DNA of 64,000 nucleotides from JAXGZG01 sp040771825. GTDB taxonomy: Bacteria > Bacillota > Sulfobacillia > Fermentithermobacillales > Fermentithermobacillaceae. The DNA lies in assembly GCA_040771825.1 (NCBI GenBank), contig JAXGZG010000005.1, forward strand, positions 1 to 64,000. The letters are read 5' to 3'. The notes beneath the pieces are model-generated. The model was not told where the DNA came from. It ran no database searches and saw only the letters and a program-made list of their open reading frames with translations. Positions 35,463 to 44,658 of the stretch are shown piece by piece; position 1 is the stretch's first letter, and the number at the start of each line of letters is the position of its first letter. Both the position numbers and the translations under genes were made by a program.

Positions 35463-36106
35463 CGCCTATCTCCTCCACTCTCGCGGTGCCGCAAACCCCG
35501 GATGAACACTACCGTGACGACACCGCCACATACTATTACGCCCGCCATAAACCAAGGTATTGTGCTACCCAGTATTATGAGGGAGGCAAAGCCATCCGCC
35601 CTGACGGCGGCGATAACCCCCTTTATGCTTGAGAGCCACTCACCCGATGACAAAAACGCCCATACGCTCTGGATGTCGGCGAAAGACAAGAGGTAGCGTC
35701 CCCTCACTATCTCCGGGAGACTATCGCCAAAGCGCCACTGAAGGACGCTGACAATGGCAAACGCCGCCATACCAAGCGCCCATCTCACCCTGACTCGGAA
35801 GACGGGAGCAGTCTCGTCTTGGGCAGACGAACTCTCGACTGTGGAAGATTGGCCAGAAGGGTCCAGTTGGCTTGGGTAGTCCCACGATTGGACGGCGGCA
35901 AGGAGATCTTCAAGGAAACCCTCGGGAGGTTCGCAAGTGGGTACCCTCGAAAGCATCTTGTGGAAACCTTCCAAAAGGGCCAACCGATGCCGACAATCCT
36001 GGCAGAAAACCAGGTGAAGACGCACTAGAAGAGCACTGTGAAACGGAAGGTCTTTGTAGAAGTAACTCTCGAGCCTACTGTCATCTGGGCAACTGCCTAC
36101 CTTCAT
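35459..36106 (-). CDS. Putative zinc-finger anti-sigma factor
   Basis: A 215-residue protein lying immediately downstream of an ECF sigma gene. The N terminus has the ZAS-like pattern HSALLVRLHLVFCQDCRHRLALL (H-x(n)-C-x2-C), which in anti-sigma factors binds zinc and the sigma factor. Two membrane helices follow (about 113-130 and 180-202), with an extracytoplasmic loop between. The zinc motif lacks the usual HxxxCxxC spacing, so the call rests on context as well. It probably holds the sigma factor at the membrane until an envelope signal releases it. Confidence 0.78.
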   Translation of the reverse strand: MKVGSCPDDSRLESYFYKDLPFHSALLVRLHLVFCQDCRHRLALLEGFHKMLSRVPTCEPPEGFLEDLLAAVQSWDYPSQLDPSGQSSTVESSSAQDETAPVFRVRVRWALGMAAFAIVSVLQWRFGDSLPEIVRGRYLLSFADIQSVWAFLSSGEWLSSIKGVIAAVRADGFASLIILGSTIPWFMAGVIVCGGVVTVVFIRGLRHRESGGDRR

Positions 36107-36146
36107 GGCTCGGCACCCCCAACTCCCGGAGAAGTAGAATCAATGA

Positions 36147-36740
36147 TCATGCTCTGCATGTCATACCACCCGATTCAAGAATCTTCTTTAGCATCTGCCT
36201 GCCTCTGTACAACCGGTTCTTGATAACCGTTTCTTTCATGCCTGTCACTTCGGATATTTCCCTTATGGAGAACCCATCAACATGGAACATGACGACGAGT
36301 TCGCGGTAGCCCTCAGCCAGTCTGCTAATGGCATCATCAAGAACTTCTTTGATCTCCTTGGCCTCATAGGTTTTGTCTGGTCCAGGGTCGGGTGCAGCCA
36401 GCCTCGCCGACTCCCTCTCGTTATCGTCAAGAGAGCCTTCCTGCGGCGATCGTCCTATCTTCCTGCCGCGGTCGGCGCAGATATTCCAGGTTATCCGGTA
36501 TACCCATGGCAGAAACGGTTTTTCCAGATCGAAAGAAGCAAGAGCCCTGTACACTCTCAGCAGGACCTCTTGCACTATGTCCATAGAGTCTTCGCGGTTC
36601 CCGGTCATTCGGTAGGCCAGGCTGTAAATGTTCCTATGATATCGCCTTACAATCTCCGCAAAAGCCTCTTTATCGCCCTTTTGGGCTCTATCTAGCAGCT
36701 CCCTGTCTTCCACCCTGGAAGGAAGCCCCCCAAGGCACAC
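36147..36740 (-). CDS. ECF-type RNA polymerase sigma factor
   Basis: A 197-residue sigma-70 family factor with region 2 (DKEAFAEIVRRYHRNIYSLAYRMTGNREDSMDIVQEVLLRVYRAL... FLPWVYRITWNICADRGRK) and region 4 (LAEGYRELVVMFHVDGFSIREISEVTGMKETVIKNRLYRGRQMLKKIL). Both regions are intact. The GTG at 36740 is the longest start; a GTG about ten codons later (VEDRELLDRA) fits the family start with GGGGGG upstream. It heads an operon with anti-sigma, PspC and toastrack genes and probably autoregulates. The binding sequence of its promoter was not found. Confidence 0.93.
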   Translation of the reverse strand: MCLGGLPSRVEDRELLDRAQKGDKEAFAEIVRRYHRNIYSLAYRMTGNREDSMDIVQEVLLRVYRALASFDLEKPFLPWVYRITWNICADRGRKIGRSPQEGSLDDNERESARLAAPDPGPDKTYEAKEIKEVLDDAISRLAEGYRELVVMFHVDGFSIREISEVTGMKETVIKNRLYRGRQMLKKILESGGMTCRA

Positions 36741-37049
36741 CTGGCCCCATATGCGTCGTCCATAGTATGAGTACGCAGGGCGCCTGTCTTGGTCTGAATC
36801 GGTCAGTCTATCGGTCTACAGAACATTCTACCAGACAGGGTGCAATTGACACTACCAAGGCAGATTCCCAGCTGTGTCAAGCGTTGGCAGGTGAGTCAGC
36901 CAATGAGTCAAACGCTTGGCTAGGGCGTTGCGCCCCTTCGTTACTGTGGCTTAGGTCACGACTCCCGAAGTTCGACACTGCGAGGCTGCGGCGGAAGGTA
37001 ATTCACCCCCCGTAAAGAACACCTCAACATGACGAAAGGAGGGTTTATT
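36741..37049. other. Divergent intergenic region with inverted repeat
   Basis: A 309-bp gap between the divergent sigma factor and D-aminoacylase genes. CAAGCGTT (36878-36885) and AACGCTTG (36911-36918) form an 8-bp inverted repeat with a 25-base spacer containing two GAGTCA copies. It could be an operator for one of the divergent promoters. No gene is visible. Confidence 0.45.
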
Positions 37050-38681
37050 GTGCTGGACCTAGTACTCCGAAACGCCACGGTAGTTGACGGTACCGGACGC
37101 CCCCGTTCTAAATCCGACATTGGAATTAAGAACGGTATGATCGCCGCAGTTGAGAACCTTCTCAATGCTGAAAGCGAAGCCTCCATGGATGTGTCGGGAA
37201 TGTGCGTTTCTCCAGGCTTCATCGATATGCACTCACACTCCGACCTGTCCATCCTGGCCCACAGGAGAAGCGAAGGTTCCCTATCGCAGGGAATCACCAC
37301 AGAAGTTGTGGGGAGTTGCGGCTGGTCTATGGCCCCCGTCAAGGAAGAGACCAAAAACTCAGTGCTAAAAGGTCTCCTATCGGGACTGGTACACCGCGAT
37401 GCCTTTGACAGCCTTGACTGGACATGGCGTTCCTTAGGCGAGTTCATGGACAAAATGGATAAGGCAGGGATAGGCACGAACATAGCGCCCCAGGTCGGAC
37501 AGAGCATGATAAGGGCCCACGTAGTGGGAACCCAAAAAAGGGAGGCCACACCCGGCGAAATCGAGGCCATGAAATGCATCCTTCGCGAGTCAATGGAGGC
37601 CGGAGCGTGGGGCATGTCCACGGGCCGATCCTATAACCCCGGCGGGTTTGCGTCCACCACTGAGATTGTGGAACTTGCTGAGGTCGTGGCCAAATACAAT
37701 GGCATCTACGCCACACACATGAAAAACGAAGGCGACTCCCTATTCGAGTCGGTGGAAGAGGTCATCTCCATAGCCGAAAAGACCGGCATCAGGGCCGAAA
37801 TCTCCCATCACAAAGCCGTGGCCAAGAGGAACTTCGGCAAGGTTGTCAGGAGCCTTGAGATGATCCAAGACGCCAGGAACAAGGGTTTGGGGATTACCGT
37901 GGACCTATATCCTTACGAGTTCTCCCAGGCCAGTTCGATTGTGGGATTCCTGCCCCAAGCGGCTCTGAGGCTTATCCGCGGCAACGAAAGGCAACTGTCG
38001 CTGGCGGAAGAGCAGAATACAAGGGTCATTCAGAGTAAGCTTGGAGACCCGGATGTAGTCGCAAAGATTAAAGACCTGCCCGAAATCGGGCCTCTGGCCA
38101 AGCGCATACAAGATTCGGTAATAGTGAGATCCCCTTCCTTCCCTGACGCAGAGGGACGGATTCTGGGCGAATACGCAAAGGAAAAAGAAATGGATGTGAT
38201 AGACTTTCTTGCGAGCCTCCTCCATGCAGATGGACCAGGTGTGTGGGGTGCGTCGGCCATCAGCATGGATGACGTTCACACCGTAATCAAGGCAGACTTC
38301 TCCATGCCTGGGACTGACGCCTTCACGCTGGATAACCCCATAGACCCAACTCCCATTCACCCAAGACATCACGGAACATTCCCGCGAGTTGTGGGCAGGT
38401 TCGTTAGAGAAGGCGTCCTCACATTGGAAGAAGCGGTAAGGAAATCAACCCTTCTGCCAGCCATGACAATGGGATTCCGAGATCGCGGACAGATCCTTCC
38501 TGGTTACTGGGCAGACCTGGTGGTGTTCGATCCTGACCTCCTGGAAGACACAGCAACCGCCACAGAACCCTACCTCCGGGCCAAGGGCATCCAATACGTG
38601 CTGGTGAACGGGAAAGTAGCGCTTGAAAAGGGAAGCGTCAGACCTGCGTTCGCAGGCAAGGTCCTGAGAAAGGGGAGGTAG
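37050..38681 (+). CDS. N-acyl-D-amino-acid deacylase family amidohydrolase
   Basis: A 543-residue metal-dependent amidohydrolase that removes acyl groups from N-acyl-D-amino acids or related amides. Seen: LDLVLRNATVVDGTGRPRSKSDIGIKNGMI, GFIDMHSHSDLS (metal His pair), TTEVVGSCGWSMAP with the family Cys ligand, IYATHMKNEGDSLFESVEE, EISHHKAV, and a C-terminal RGQILPGYWADLVVFDPD. GTG 37050 is used: AAAGGAGG lies seven bases before it, while the ATG at 37029 overlaps the Shine-Dalgarno. A second, diverged copy lies at 57972-59573. It appears to be a single-gene unit. Confidence 0.93.
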   Translation: MLDLVLRNATVVDGTGRPRSKSDIGIKNGMIAAVENLLNAESEASMDVSGMCVSPGFIDMHSHSDLSILAHRRSEGSLSQGITTEVVGSCGWSMAPVKEETKNSVLKGLLSGLVHRDAFDSLDWTWRSLGEFMDKMDKAGIGTNIAPQVGQSMIRAHVVGTQKREATPGEIEAMKCILRESMEAGAWGMSTGRSYNPGGFASTTEIVELAEVVAKYNGIYATHMKNEGDSLFESVEEVISIAEKTGIRAEISHHKAVAKRNFGKVVRSLEMIQDARNKGLGITVDLYPYEFSQASSIVGFLPQAALRLIRGNERQLSLAEEQNTRVIQSKLGDPDVVAKIKDLPEIGPLAKRIQDSVIVRSPSFPDAEGRILGEYAKEKEMDVIDFLASLLHADGPGVWGASAISMDDVHTVIKADFSMPGTDAFTLDNPIDPTPIHPRHHGTFPRVVGRFVREGVLTLEEAVRKSTLLPAMTMGFRDRGQILPGYWADLVVFDPDLLEDTATATEPYLRAKGIQYVLVNGKVALEKGSVRPAFAGKVLRKGR

Positions 38682-38773
38682 AAGCCATAGCAGTACCATT
38701 AGCCGGGCGATTCTTGAGCCTAGAAGTCGAAGATGTGCCAGCAGGTCGCCCGGCCAGATCATGAAACCGAAGC

Positions 38774-40024
38774 TTACTTCTTCTCTTCTCCATCCAAACA
38801 GGCCTGTATAGCCGCAACAGCCTCCTCCTCTGGCATATCCAGAGGCTCTTTGCAGCCAGATTGCGCCAGTTGAGGGGTACCGCCGCCCCTGCCTCCCAAA
38901 ACCCGGGCTATTTCGGCAACAAGAATTCGGGCATCAGGAGCGTTAGGCGGGCACGCCACCACAACCTGGAATTTAGGCGACGTAACGAAAAACACCACAG
39001 GAGACCCGATACCTTCGCTAACTTTCTTGGCCGCCACTCGAAGCTCCCCTGTACCTTTCCCCTGCAGGCACTTTATCAAGATGCTCGGTGGCTTTTCCTC
39101 ATGCTCGCGTACCATTGCGGCAATCTCCGCATCCAAAAGGGTCTCTCTCATGGCCTGCACGGCCTTCTCAAGTTCCAGTATCTTGTCTTTCATGGCTGAA
39201 ACCGCGGTAGGGACCTCATTGGAAGACTGTGACACCAACCGCGCTGTATCAGCCAAAAGGCTTTCCTTCTCCCTGTAGTCCAAGAGAGCTCGCCAGCCGC
39301 AGCGAAAAACCACCCGGACGCCTCCGTGGGCCCGGTCAACCTGGTTCACTTTTATGAGGCCGATCTGTCCGGCCGACGAAACGTGGGTGCCGCCGCAGGG
39401 GCACACGTCGTAGTCCCCCACGTAGATAACGCGGATCCTGCGAGCATCTATGGAAAACCTGCTCCGAATGTCCCCGGGGAGTTCCCCAGCCTCATACTCC
39501 TTAACCAGGACTGGAGCGTCTCGGAAGACCACTTGATTGGCCAAACGCTCTACATCAGTTAAAGCCTCTGAAGACACACTCTGAATGTCTAGGTCAATGG
39601 TGCCGTAATCGCTGCTAAGATGAAAACCGACGGTCTTAGCGTCAAGGGCTTCCTCAAAGGCTCTGGATAGGATGTGCTGGCCCGTATGCTGTTGCATGAG
39701 ATCGAAGCGGAAAGCCCAATCAATGGTCCCTCTTACAGCTGCCCCCTCCAGCGTCGACCACAGGGCACGTTTGGCGGGCGGGACAGAGAGGACGTGCACG
39801 ACTTCATTCCCATCCTCCAAAACCGCGGATACTTGGAAAGTCTCGCGAGATCCGGAGATGAGTTCTATGGAGCCGAGATCCGCCGGCTGCCCCCCTGCTT
39901 CCGGGTGAAAAAGAGTCCGGTCAAGCACGACAAAAGGTTCGGTATCCCGAGACCCTGCCTTCCTGACTATTGCCTCGAATGCTGTGTCGTATGGAGTCTC
40001 CCAGTACAAACGCTTGGTTGCCAT
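38774..40024 (-). CDS. Alanyl-tRNA editing protein, long AlaX type
   Basis: A 416-residue free-standing protein that hydrolyses mischarged Ser- or Gly-tRNA(Ala). Metal motifs of the AlaRS editing domain are present: HTGQH (113-117) and CPCGGTH (around 210). An AlaRS-like C-terminal region (DHHA1, GRGGGTPQLAQSG near residue 390) follows. There is no aminoacylation domain, so it is not alanyl-tRNA synthetase. ATG 40024 is preferred since the ATG at 40030 overlaps its own ribosome binding site. The neighbours are unrelated. Confidence 0.93.
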   Translation of the reverse strand: MATKRLYWETPYDTAFEAIVRKAGSRDTEPFVVLDRTLFHPEAGGQPADLGSIELISGSRETFQVSAVLEDGNEVVHVLSVPPAKRALWSTLEGAAVRGTIDWAFRFDLMQQHTGQHILSRAFEEALDAKTVGFHLSSDYGTIDLDIQSVSSEALTDVERLANQVVFRDAPVLVKEYEAGELPGDIRSRFSIDARRIRVIYVGDYDVCPCGGTHVSSAGQIGLIKVNQVDRAHGGVRVVFRCGWRALLDYREKESLLADTARLVSQSSNEVPTAVSAMKDKILELEKAVQAMRETLLDAEIAAMVREHEEKPPSILIKCLQGKGTGELRVAAKKVSEGIGSPVVFFVTSPKFQVVVACPPNAPDARILVAEIARVLGGRGGGTPQLAQSGCKEPLDMPEEEAVAAIQACLDGEEKK

Positions 40025-40122
40025 GTTCATCCCTCTTAACCCATCCTGTCGCCTGGCCCCAGAGGTCAGAAGCCTCTAGGGCCAGTTCTGGCTTCAACCC
40101 TGTGGAAGGGCAGCCGGACTGC

Positions 40123-40914
40123 CTAGATCCGTATACCTTTGTTAGCAAGGAATTCCTTGAGTACGCCGCTTCCCCCCTGCCGGGCGTACTTTCGGGAAAT
40201 GTGCTCGCTCCAACCGTATTGTTCGAACCCAACCTGGTCTTGGCCTTCCTCCGGTTTGGGGATCTTCACGTTAAGCGTCTGATAGTACCCCTCGCGGATT
40301 AGCCCGACGTCCATTACGTCCATGGCGGCGGCAACCTCCGCCTCGGCCAGATCATGATACCGTTCCTTGAAAAGGACGCATGAAGTAGGTATCCGTGGCC
40401 TAGGAGCAGGCTTCTTGGCCGGATAACCCACGATCATGCCCACAAGGGGATACACTCTCTCTGGAAGCTCAAACATCTCTGTAAGCAGTGGCTCTATCAT
40501 GGGAGCGCCTCCGAAAAAGCAAGTGCCCAGGCCAAGGGCTTCGGCTGCTAACACCCAGTTCATGGCCGCATAGGACACATCTTGAATGCCCAAGAACAGC
40601 ATCTGAATGTCGTGAGCCTTGTTCTCCCTGTGTTTGAAGGCGATGAACTTCTCAAGTTTCCGAAAATCCAAGCAGCACAAAACGAAGACCGGCGCATTCT
40701 TGACAAACCCGCCCAGATGCCGGGAAAGAACCTCCCTCTTCTGCTTATCCCGAGTATAGACGAAAGCATACATTTGGCCCGTGAAAGGCGCCTGTTGGGC
40801 AGCTTTGGCCAAAGTCACAAGAGTGTCATCGGACACATCCTTGTCCAGATACGACCGCACAGTAGCCCGGTTCATTATGAAACCAAGGGAATCTTCTGGC
40901 AGCTCGTTGTTCAT
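40123..40914 (-). CDS. Nitroreductase family protein
   Basis: A 263-residue FMN-dependent oxidoreductase. Seen: RATVRSYLDKDVSDDTLVTLAKAAQQAP (family start), DVSYAAMNWVLAAEALGLGTCFFGG, and YPLVGMIVGYPAKKPAPRPRI. The last is the conserved C-terminal (I/V)xGYP motif of NfsA/FRP-like flavoproteins. The reaction and substrate are not determinable; such enzymes reduce nitro compounds, quinones or flavins. The ATG at 40914 follows GAGGAGGG and overlaps the stop of the ABC-F gene by four bases, so the two are cotranscribed. Confidence 0.92.
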   Translation of the reverse strand: MNNELPEDSLGFIMNRATVRSYLDKDVSDDTLVTLAKAAQQAPFTGQMYAFVYTRDKQKREVLSRHLGGFVKNAPVFVLCCLDFRKLEKFIAFKHRENKAHDIQMLFLGIQDVSYAAMNWVLAAEALGLGTCFFGGAPMIEPLLTEMFELPERVYPLVGMIVGYPAKKPAPRPRIPTSCVLFKERYHDLAEAEVAAAMDVMDVGLIREGYYQTLNVKIPKPEEGQDQVGFEQYGWSEHISRKYARQGGSGVLKEFLANKGIRI

Positions 40915-42986
40915 CGAGATCCCTCCTCGCATGCCTTTTCACCGATCGCCTCGCCAGTTCCTTCTGCTGCAAGCGTCTCCCATTCCACATAAAGACTCTC
41001 CAGTCTTTTCTGGATTTCGCCGTATTCTTTCCAGGGTAGCCCCTGGGGATCGCTATAGGAGTCGGGGTCTTTGAACAAGTCCACCATCTCTTGCTGCCGT
41101 ATCTCGAGCTCGTGGATTTCCGCTTCTAGCCTGGCCATCTCTGCCTCCCAAAACGCTTTCTCCTCCCCAGAAGGCCCAGCGGCGGAAGAAATCGCATTCC
41201 CGCCAGACGAACCTCTGCCCTGACGGCTAGACCCCCTGACTCGATCCGCCGGGGCCTGCGTGGCCCGCTCCTGCTCAGGCCCTCGATCCCGTCCTCTGCC
41301 AGCGGCGCGATCTCCGCCGTCAGGCAATCCCAGAGACCGCCGGAGTATGCTGAAAGACGGAAGCTCGTCTTCATACTCGATTTTCTCTCCAGACGACACC
41401 TTCTGCCGCCACTGGCTATAGGTCCCAGCAAAGACGCGGATTGCGGTTCCCTGAAACACCCACAAATGGGTGGCCATACGATCTATGAAGAACCTGTCGT
41501 GAGACGCAAATATGATAGTACCGGGAAAATCCCTCAAGGCATCTTCCAGAACCTCTTTTGAAGCCATATCCAGGTGGTTTGTGGGTTCGTCCAGGAGAAG
41601 GAGGTTATTCCTACCCGCCACCAGTTTGGAGAGAATCAGTCTGTTCCTCTCCCCTCCTGACAAAGTCGCAATCTTCTTCTGGACGTCGTCGCCAGAAAAG
41701 AGGAACCTTCCGCACAGATCCCGCGCCTCCTGAGGTTCAAGCCCCAGGTTTCTCACTTCTTGAAGGATCGTCAGTTCATCATCTAGATCGTCCAAGGCTT
41801 GGGAAAAGTACCCTAGGGAGACACCGGCTCCGTATTGGACGAGTCCCTGGTAATGAGAATCCAAGCCATTCAGGCAGCGAAGAAGGGTAGTCTTGCCGCA
41901 CCCATTTGGCCCGACCAAGGCTATCCGCTGGCCTTTTCGGCAAAGCCAGGTGAAGTTCTTGAAAAGGCATCTGGCAGGAAACTCCTTAGATAGATCCATT
42001 ATTCTAAGGACTTCGTCGCCGGACGATTTGTCCGCCTCAAACCGAATGCCCATGGTTCTCTTGTCACGCCTAGGTTTATCGATAATCTCCAACCTGTCCA
42101 GCATCTTCTCACGGCTCCGGGCCATGCTGACGCGAGTTGGGGTTCCCTTCCACTTCTGTATCAGCGCCCTGGTTCTGGCGATCAACTCCTGCTGCCGAGA
42201 ATACGCCTCTTCCTGCAGACGGCGCTCTTCTTCCCGCTGATGAAGATAAGCGGAATAATTGCCTACATAGACCCGGGCCTCACCCCGGTCAATCTCCAAA
42301 ACCTTATGGGCTAGGCGGTCCATGAAGTACCGATCGTGGCTTACTGCTAAGACTGCCCCTGGGTAAGAAACCAGGAAACCTTCAAGCCACTCCACTCCGG
42401 CTAGGTCCAGGTGGTTAGTAGGTTCGTCCAGCAACAGAAGGTCGGGCTCCGTGAGCAGCAGCTTGGCTAAGGTAAGCCTCACTCTCTCTCCACCGCTGAG
42501 GACGCGCACCTCCTTGCCGAATTCGTCAGGGCCAAACCCTAACCCGGTCAGAATGGCCTTGGCTTTGTGTTCCAGATTGTACCCATCAGATGCTTCGAAC
42601 CGAGCCGTGACTCTGGCGTACTCATCCAGAATGCCCGGGAGGCTTTCTGCATCAGGATTCTGCGCCATCTTAGCCTCTAAATCTGCCATCTTTGAGGCGA
42701 GGTCCGCCACGTCTTGCCTGGATGATAAAGTCACAGACAATACCGTGCCCTGATGAAACGGTACGTCTTGGGATAGATACCCAATAGTCCTGCGGCCGAC
42801 CAGTGAGAAGGTGCCGCCATCGCTTTCCAATTCCCCTGCCAAGACCCGTAACAGAGTGGTCTTGCCTTCGCCGTTCCTGCCAACAACGCAAACCGTCTGC
42901 CCTTGGCCTACGGCAAACGACACGGACTTGAATATCTGGCGCGCTCCAAAGAATTTGCTGAGGCTATCTACGTTGAGGATGGTCAT
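40911..42986 (-). CDS. ABC-F family ATP-binding cassette protein
   Basis: A 691-residue soluble protein with two ABC domains and no membrane helices. The first Walker A GRNGEGKTT is at 36-44, and the second is GPNGCGKTT about 360. Signatures are LSGGERVRLTLAKLLL and LSGGERNRLILSKLV, with Walker B LLLLDEPTNHLD in both halves. ABC-F proteins act on the ribosome, in translation control or antibiotic protection. A Gly/Arg/Ser-rich linker of about 50 residues precedes a C-terminal coiled coil (EKAFWEAEMARLEAEIHELE), as in Uup-like members. GGGGGA precedes ATG 42986. Confidence 0.95.
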   Translation of the reverse strand: MTILNVDSLSKFFGARQIFKSVSFAVGQGQTVCVVGRNGEGKTTLLRVLAGELESDGGTFSLVGRRTIGYLSQDVPFHQGTVLSVTLSSRQDVADLASKMADLEAKMAQNPDAESLPGILDEYARVTARFEASDGYNLEHKAKAILTGLGFGPDEFGKEVRVLSGGERVRLTLAKLLLTEPDLLLLDEPTNHLDLAGVEWLEGFLVSYPGAVLAVSHDRYFMDRLAHKVLEIDRGEARVYVGNYSAYLHQREEERRLQEEAYSRQQELIARTRALIQKWKGTPTRVSMARSREKMLDRLEIIDKPRRDKRTMGIRFEADKSSGDEVLRIMDLSKEFPARCLFKNFTWLCRKGQRIALVGPNGCGKTTLLRCLNGLDSHYQGLVQYGAGVSLGYFSQALDDLDDELTILQEVRNLGLEPQEARDLCGRFLFSGDDVQKKIATLSGGERNRLILSKLVAGRNNLLLLDEPTNHLDMASKEVLEDALRDFPGTIIFASHDRFFIDRMATHLWVFQGTAIRVFAGTYSQWRQKVSSGEKIEYEDELPSFSILRRSLGLPDGGDRAAGRGRDRGPEQERATQAPADRVRGSSRQGRGSSGGNAISSAAGPSGEEKAFWEAEMARLEAEIHELEIRQQEMVDLFKDPDSYSDPQGLPWKEYGEIQKRLESLYVEWETLAAEGTGEAIGEKACEEGSR

Positions 42987-43273
42987 TTTTAAGTTCCCCC
43001 GGTCTTATGGCAATCGCATGTTCGAAAAAGGCATAGTGAAGCTGGGGCAGCTAAAAACCTCTTTGCAGGACTATGCCGTTCGAACTCGATACCATCTGGG
43101 AAAACCCCTTTCGGACCGCGTATGTGTCCGCACGACAACACTATACCACGAGAAGCGGCCCAGGGAAAGAAGTGACACGAGAGGGGCCGGAACCTTGTCC
43201 GACCCCTCCGCATGTTACTTGGACTGACTATATCGCCAGGCCTACTTCAGGCCAGGCCCAATTGATGTCTACC

Positions 43274-44527
43274 CTACTGTACGGCCATCCTGCACTTCAT
43301 TGTGGCCACGACCCTACGGATGGCAACCACGAAAGCGGCGGTTCGGAGGTTGGTCCCAAGCTCTTTAGCCAGTTCCCAGACCTCATCCAGGCACGACAGC
43401 ATCATGGTGTCCATCTTCTCGATGACCTCATCAAAGCCCCAATAGTAGCCTTGGAGGTTCTGCACCCACTCAAAGTAGGAGACGGTCACTCCGCCTGCAT
43501 TAGCCAAAATGTCGGGAACCGAAACGATGCCGCGCTCATACAGAACAGCGTCACCTTCGGGGACGACCGGACCGTTGGCACCCTCAGATACTACCTTGCA
43601 TTTCATCTTCCGTGCCACTTCGGCATTGATCTGGTTCTCCATGGCCGCTGGGCAAACCAGATCCACGTCTAGGGTCAGAAGGTCGTTGGGATCCATGGAC
43701 TCGAGCCCGGGCTGGGTGTATCCGGCAATCAGATGTCTGTGCGAAGTGTTGGTGTACGCCCGCAGTGCGAGAATGTCGATTCCATCTTTGCAGTAGATGG
43801 CGCCGGAGATGTCGGAAACGGCTACGACCTTGACTCCCTCGTTATGGAGCCTGATGGCGGTCCACATTCCAACCTTGCCGAAACCTTGTACACAGGCTGT
43901 GGCCTTGGTCTTCTCGATCCCGAGTTTCTCCAGAGCGTGAATACCAGTGATGGCGACCCCGTAACCTGTGGATTCGGTGCGTCCCAAAGACCCTCCAAAA
44001 TCCACGGGCTTGCCGGTGAGAAGCGGAAGCATGCTATGTCCGGTCATGCCCTCTGCCTCGTCGATCATCCATGCCATGATCCTGCCGTCGGTGTTGACGT
44101 CGGGCGCAGGCACGTCCACCTGAGGTCCAATGACTGGCATAAGAGCGCGGATGAACTTGCGGCTGAGTTCCTCAAGTTCGCTCTCGGTCAGGGTGTTGGG
44201 GTCAACAGCGACGCCACCTTTTCCTCCGCCGTAAGGGACATTGAGAAGCGAGCACTTCCAGGTCATGAGAGCCGCGAGAGCCTCAACCTCTTCGAGGTCT
44301 ACCGCAGGGTGATAGCGCAACCCACCCTTGTACGGTCCACGAGCGTTGTTGTGCTGGACCCTATAACCTTGGAACACGCGAGTCTTGCCGCCGACTTTGA
44401 CCGGTATGTTAACCAGAACGGTCCGCTGAGGCTCCGAAAGGAGACTACGAAGTTCCTCTGATAGCTCCAGCTTGTCAGCTGCCTTGCCAAAGTAAACCTG
44501 TACGTTTTGAAGAAGCGTGGAAGCCAT
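43274..44527 (-). CDS. gdhA: Glutamate dehydrogenase (Glu/Leu/Phe/Val dehydrogenase family)
   Basis: A 417-residue NAD(P)-dependent dehydrogenase interconverting glutamate with 2-oxoglutarate and ammonia. Seen: GGLRYHPAVDLEEVEALAALMTWK, catalytic Lys103 in PYGGGKGG, DVPAPDVNTDGRIMAWM and the Rossmann glycine motif QGFGKVGMWTA. Length and motifs fit the hexameric class used catabolically in amino-acid fermenters. GGGAGGGG lies about 15 bases before ATG 44527. Downstream of sdaAA/sdaAB on the same strand, but separated by 131 bp, so possibly an independent transcript. It is the central ammonia-releasing enzyme for the peptide-degradation genes here. Confidence 0.95.
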   Translation of the reverse strand: MASTLLQNVQVYFGKAADKLELSEELRSLLSEPQRTVLVNIPVKVGGKTRVFQGYRVQHNNARGPYKGGLRYHPAVDLEEVEALAALMTWKCSLLNVPYGGGKGGVAVDPNTLTESELEELSRKFIRALMPVIGPQVDVPAPDVNTDGRIMAWMIDEAEGMTGHSMLPLLTGKPVDFGGSLGRTESTGYGVAITGIHALEKLGIEKTKATACVQGFGKVGMWTAIRLHNEGVKVVAVSDISGAIYCKDGIDILALRAYTNTSHRHLIAGYTQPGLESMDPNDLLTLDVDLVCPAAMENQINAEVARKMKCKVVSEGANGPVVPEGDAVLYERGIVSVPDILANAGGVTVSYFEWVQNLQGYYWGFDEVIEKMDTMMLSCLDEVWELAKELGTNLRTAAFVVAIRRVVATMKCRMAVQ

Positions 44528-44658
44528 TTTTGTGGATTCAGCCCCTCCCTATTTAGTTATTGCCCTTCTATCATATCGTGAATGCCATAACAATCCCACA
44601 ACTAAACGGCATTTCACAGGAAAAAAGTCATTTTCTCTGGGAAACCAAACTCAGGAAG

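Noticed and set aside
43733..44461. 242-codon plus-strand ORF opposite glutamate dehydrogenase
   Set aside because: Antisense shadow; the minus strand encodes an unambiguous glutamate dehydrogenase.
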